NCBI GenBank assembly: GCA_025769875.1 | Contig: JAGFNK010000942.1 | Location: 1 to 17,915, forward strand | Direction of reading: 5' to 3' | Length of the DNA: 17,915 bases | DNA from: Russula earlei | Taxonomy: Eukaryota; Basidiomycota; Agaricomycetes; Russulales; Russulaceae | Part shown: positions 16,908 to 17,915 of the stretch, piece after piece | Layout of the letters: every line of letters begins with the position of its first letter | Position numbering within the stretch: the first letter of the stretch is position 1 | Notes under the pieces: generated by a model | The model's database searches: none | Told to the model about the DNA's origin: nothing | The model's input: only the letters and a program-made list of their open reading frames with translations | Made by a program: the position numbers and the translations under genes

Positions 16908-17915
16908 ATGCCAGGTGGTCCAGTCGCTGCAGGCGGAGGAATCGGGATCAATGGCCCAAAGAACAAAGCCACTGGCATCCTCATGGTTCGCCTTTTCCCT
17001 CGTGCTCTCTCTTTCCCCCTCTCTCACCATTACTTCCTCAAAGACCGCTTTCGCTGCGTTCGGTGGTATCCCTTTGGTTATGATACCGGTACCATCTCCG
17101 GTCTTCAGCAGATGCCTGATTGGCTTCGCACTTTTGGTCACCAAGTTCCCGTATCCACAACGTTCCCTGACGGCTATGGTATCACGTCGTCTCAGAGGTC
17201 TCTCGTCGTATCAATTCTCTCTGCCGGCACATTCTTTGGTCCAGTTTATCTCACTCTTTTCCTTCTCCTGAGTTCTGATTTCAGTAATCTAGGCGCCCTC
17301 CTCGCCGCTCCCTTTGGTGATACCCTCGGCCGCAAATGGGGCATCGTTGCCTCCTGTCTCGTCTTCTCCCTCGGTATCGCCCTCCAGACAGCAGCAACGA
17401 GCCTTCCTCCCTTCGTCGTCGGTCGTGTATTTGCCGGTCTCGGCGTAGGTTTGGTCTCCACATTGGTTCCAATGTATCAGTCCGAGTGCGCCCCCAAGTG
17501 GCTCCGTGGTGCCATCGTCGGTCTCTACCAGTGGGCAATCACCATTGGACTTCTCCTCGCCGCCATTTTCAACAACGCCACCAAAAATCGAAGGGATCAC
17601 TCCGCGTATCGCATTCCTGTCGCCATCCAGTTTGTTTGGGCTGCAGTTCTTGCTGGAGGCATGGCTATCCTCCCCGAGGTGCGTACTTTCGTCGCTACCC
17701 ACCCTTGAATCACGGTAAACGAGTCTGATACCCTATTCTAGTCGCCTCGTTGGCTTATCAAGAAACATCGTGATGCTGATGCCGCTCAGGCACTCGCCCG
17801 TCTGACCTCGCTTCCGCCTGATCATCCCGAACTTCGAACTGAACTGGATGAGATTCGCCTCAATTTGAAGCGAGAGGAGGAGCATGGTTCAAGCTCCTAC
17901 CTTGACTGCTTCCGA
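16908..17915 (+). CDS. MFS sugar (hexose) transporter, 5' part, with one apparent frameshift
   Basis: Plasma-membrane proton-coupled or facilitative sugar uptake protein of the sugar-porter family. Inferred exons: 16908-16985, 17044-17238, 17293-17678, 17742 to the window end; introns 16986-17043, 17239-17292 and 17679-17741 are GT-AG. The protein starts MPGGPVAAGGGIG. TM1 reads TAFAAFGGI then FGYDTGTISGLQQM. Then come SQRSLVVSILSAGTFFG, ALLAAPFGDTLGRKWGI (the GRKWG loop between TM2 and TM3), GRVFAGLGVGLVSTLVPMYQSECAPKW, RGAIVGLYQWAITIGLL, and LPE|SPRWLIKKHRDADAAQAL, which is the PESPRWL sugar-transport signature split by an intron. At 17070-17073 one base is missing between GGI and FGYDTG, breaking the frame inside TM1. 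The remaining half of the carrier lies beyond the window. Substrate cannot be read from this sequence. Confidence 0.88.

Overview
The window looks like a piece of a basidiomycete (probably Agaricomycete) nuclear genome. The evidence is many short GT-AG introns of about 48-64 nt, very small exons, pyrimidine-rich promoters, GC-rich gene sequence and protein variants typical of mushroom-forming fungi. I cannot name the species.

Layout. (1) 1-3287: a divergent pair. On the minus strand is the 5' part of a DUSP-containing ubiquitin-specific protease (Ubp12-like), which runs off the left edge. On the plus strand, starting only 74 bp away, is a dihydroxyacetone kinase with 12 exons. The kinase matches its family along its length, but exons 7-9 contain six reading-frame breaks, so it is either a young pseudogene or poorly called sequence. 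(2) About 3300-11110: a compound transposon block almost free of CpG. An old, broken MULE-type transposase relic (minus strand) is split by two insertions. One is a 1057-bp element with long terminal inverted repeats and a TA target duplication (5031-6087). The other is a 4499-bp hAT element (6298-10796) bounded by perfect 8-bp target duplications and carrying a dead hAT transposase. The premature stops and altered residues that I could compare with the family fit C-to-T change, mainly at CpG, as expected from cytosine methylation or a RIP-like process. (3) 11110-13750: GC-rich DNA with no gene I can support, holding a diverged direct repeat pair and TCACGTGA palindromes. (4) 13752-14718: a complete two-exon cytochrome c-type heme lyase (minus) with three CPV heme-binding motifs and a TCACGTGA box upstream. 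(5) 14720-16800: mostly empty, with one doubtful minus-strand reading. (6) 16908-17915: the first part of an MFS sugar transporter (plus), cut by the right edge, with one single-base frame break.

The genes do not form an obvious pathway cluster. They are housekeeping functions (deubiquitination, triose/glycerol metabolism, mitochondrial cytochrome maturation, sugar uptake) around a silenced transposon graveyard. The most informative signals are the exact nested insertion history, the CpG depletion that appears to scale with insertion age, and the clustered frameshifts in the kinase.
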